Below, one piece after another: positions 63,313 through 64,000 of a DNA stretch of 64,000 nt. Each line of letters starts with the position of its first letter. The stretch's first letter is position 1. The notes beneath the pieces are model-generated. The model was given only the letters and a program-made list of their open reading frames with translations. It made no database searches and was not told the DNA's origin. This DNA is from Bacteroides helcogenes P 36-108 (GTDB taxonomy: Bacteria > Bacteroidota > Bacteroidia > Bacteroidales > Bacteroidaceae): assembly GCF_000186225.1 (NCBI RefSeq), contig NC_014933.1, positions 1,736,001 to 1,800,000 of the forward strand, given 5' to 3'. The position numbers were made by a program, and so were the translations under genes.

Positions 63313-64000
63313 TTATTCTACTCCATGCATCATCTTCTGCAATTTCTTTGAGAGAAGAAAGAGGATAAGTGATGCCGTGGCCGACATGAGAACGAATACC
63401 ATGAAGAAGTCATACATCGTTTCAATGCGGCAGCCAAGCAATGTCTTCACTTTTCCGGTTTCGGGATAAAGTCCACTCAGCGTACCGGCAAATTTATTGG
63501 CTGTAGCGGTAGAAAGATACCATATGCCCATCATCAGGGAAGCAAAACGGATCGGTGTCAACTTGTTTACCATGGACAGTCCGATAGGGGAGAGGCAGAT
63601 TTCTCCTATTGTGTGGATGAAATAGAGTCCTGTCAGCCAGATGAGGCTTACTTTTATGCCCGGTTGTACATCTTTAACGCCGAAGCAGATGACCAGATAA
63701 CCCAGTGAAAGCAGTAACAGGCCGATGGCTTGCTTGGTGGGAGAAGCGGGCTCCATATTGCGCTTGCCCAGTGCGCTCCATACCCCCGGCATGATGGCGG
63801 CCAATATTACTACGAAGAATGGGTTGAAAGATTGAATCCATGATGCCGGCATTTCCCAGCCCAGGATGACGCGGTCTGTCTGTTCCGAAGCAAAAAGCGT
63901 CAGTGAAGCACCTGCCTGTTCGTAAGCTGCCCAGAAGAAAATCACGAAGAAGGCAATGATATAGATGACAAAGATGCGGCTGCGTTCAATCTTGGTGAGC
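63313..64000 (-). CDS. POT/PTR2 family proton-dependent peptide transporter (N-terminus beyond window)
   Basis: The frame is open to the window end, so only the C-terminal 230 or so residues are present. Several membrane helices are seen, with the family feature FFWAAYEQAGASLTLFA and LYFIHTIGEICLSPIGLSMVNKLTPIRFASLMMGIWYL. Imports di- and tripeptides with protons. It precedes hpt in the same direction with a gap of about 40 nt. Confidence 0.9.
   Translation of the reverse strand, partial: LTKIERSRIFVIYIIAFFVIFFWAAYEQAGASLTLFASEQTDRVILGWEMPASWIQSFNPFFVVILAAIMPGVWSALGKRNMEPASPTKQAIGLLLLSLGYLVICFGVKDVQPGIKVSLIWLTGLYFIHTIGEICLSPIGLSMVNKLTPIRFASLMMGIWYLSTATANKFAGTLSGLYPETGKVKTLLGCRIETMYDFFMVFVLMSATASLILFLLSKKLQKMMHGVE

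Overview
The window is typical chromosomal DNA of a gut Bacteroides species or a very close relative. The evidence is a SusC/SusD pair with a hybrid two-component regulator, an LpxC-FabZ fusion, a GH84 hexosaminidase, paired LytS/LytTR and BlaI/BlaR1-like regulators, and promoters with the Bacteroides TTTG-N19/20-TAnnTTTG pattern. No rRNA, tRNA, CRISPR array, insertion sequence or prophage is visible. Most genes lie on the minus strand in long runs.

Left part (1-9.9 kb): the tail of a probable cytochrome-c-like protein, a Rid-superfamily protein and a ResB/CcsA-type cytochrome c assembly protein run forward. They converge on a hemerythrin gene and a translationally coupled LuxR-type regulator whose receiver lacks the phospho-acceptor Asp. 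Next comes a forward BlaI - thioredoxin - BlaR1-like - thioredoxin cluster. Its M56 sensor ends in TonB-C and plug-like domains and has no penicillin-binding domain, so an envelope or redox signal seems more likely than a beta-lactam.

Polysaccharide and envelope part (10-30 kb): a SusC/SusD pair faces its hybrid two-component regulator, with no glycanase beside it. Behind the regulator are miaA, a pRiA4b ORF-3-like gene, lpxA, lpxC-fabZ, lpxD and an HD phosphohydrolase, all reading leftwards. A glycerophosphodiesterase, a GH84 enzyme and an acyltransferase follow.

Redox part (30-37 kb): a Crp-like regulator, an ECF-S-like membrane protein, two ferredoxin-type aldo/keto reductases and, between them, a NapH-like polyferredoxin with an internal twin-arginine motif. 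A cytosolic cysteine-containing PAS histidine kinase adjoins. One of the two reductases has lost two of its four catalytic residues.

Housekeeping part (37-46 kb): purM, three or four tiny genes, prfA, a DUF4153 membrane protein and pyrF. One tiny gene carries an exact 31-bp copy of the prfA start region. A LytS/LytTR pair and an outer-membrane barrel protein follow.

Right part (46-64 kb): a GC-rich AraC/DUF1848 divergent pair; a 0.7-kb gene-poor stretch packed with palindromes, 22-bp repeats and a 51-bp minisatellite; LemA and TPM proteins; a phoH-purC-ubiE-lipoprotein-aroE-hydrolase run; M23 and B3/4 proteins; a PagL-like barrel with a lipoprotein; and hpt-adk-obg-pgeF, ending in a truncated POT transporter.
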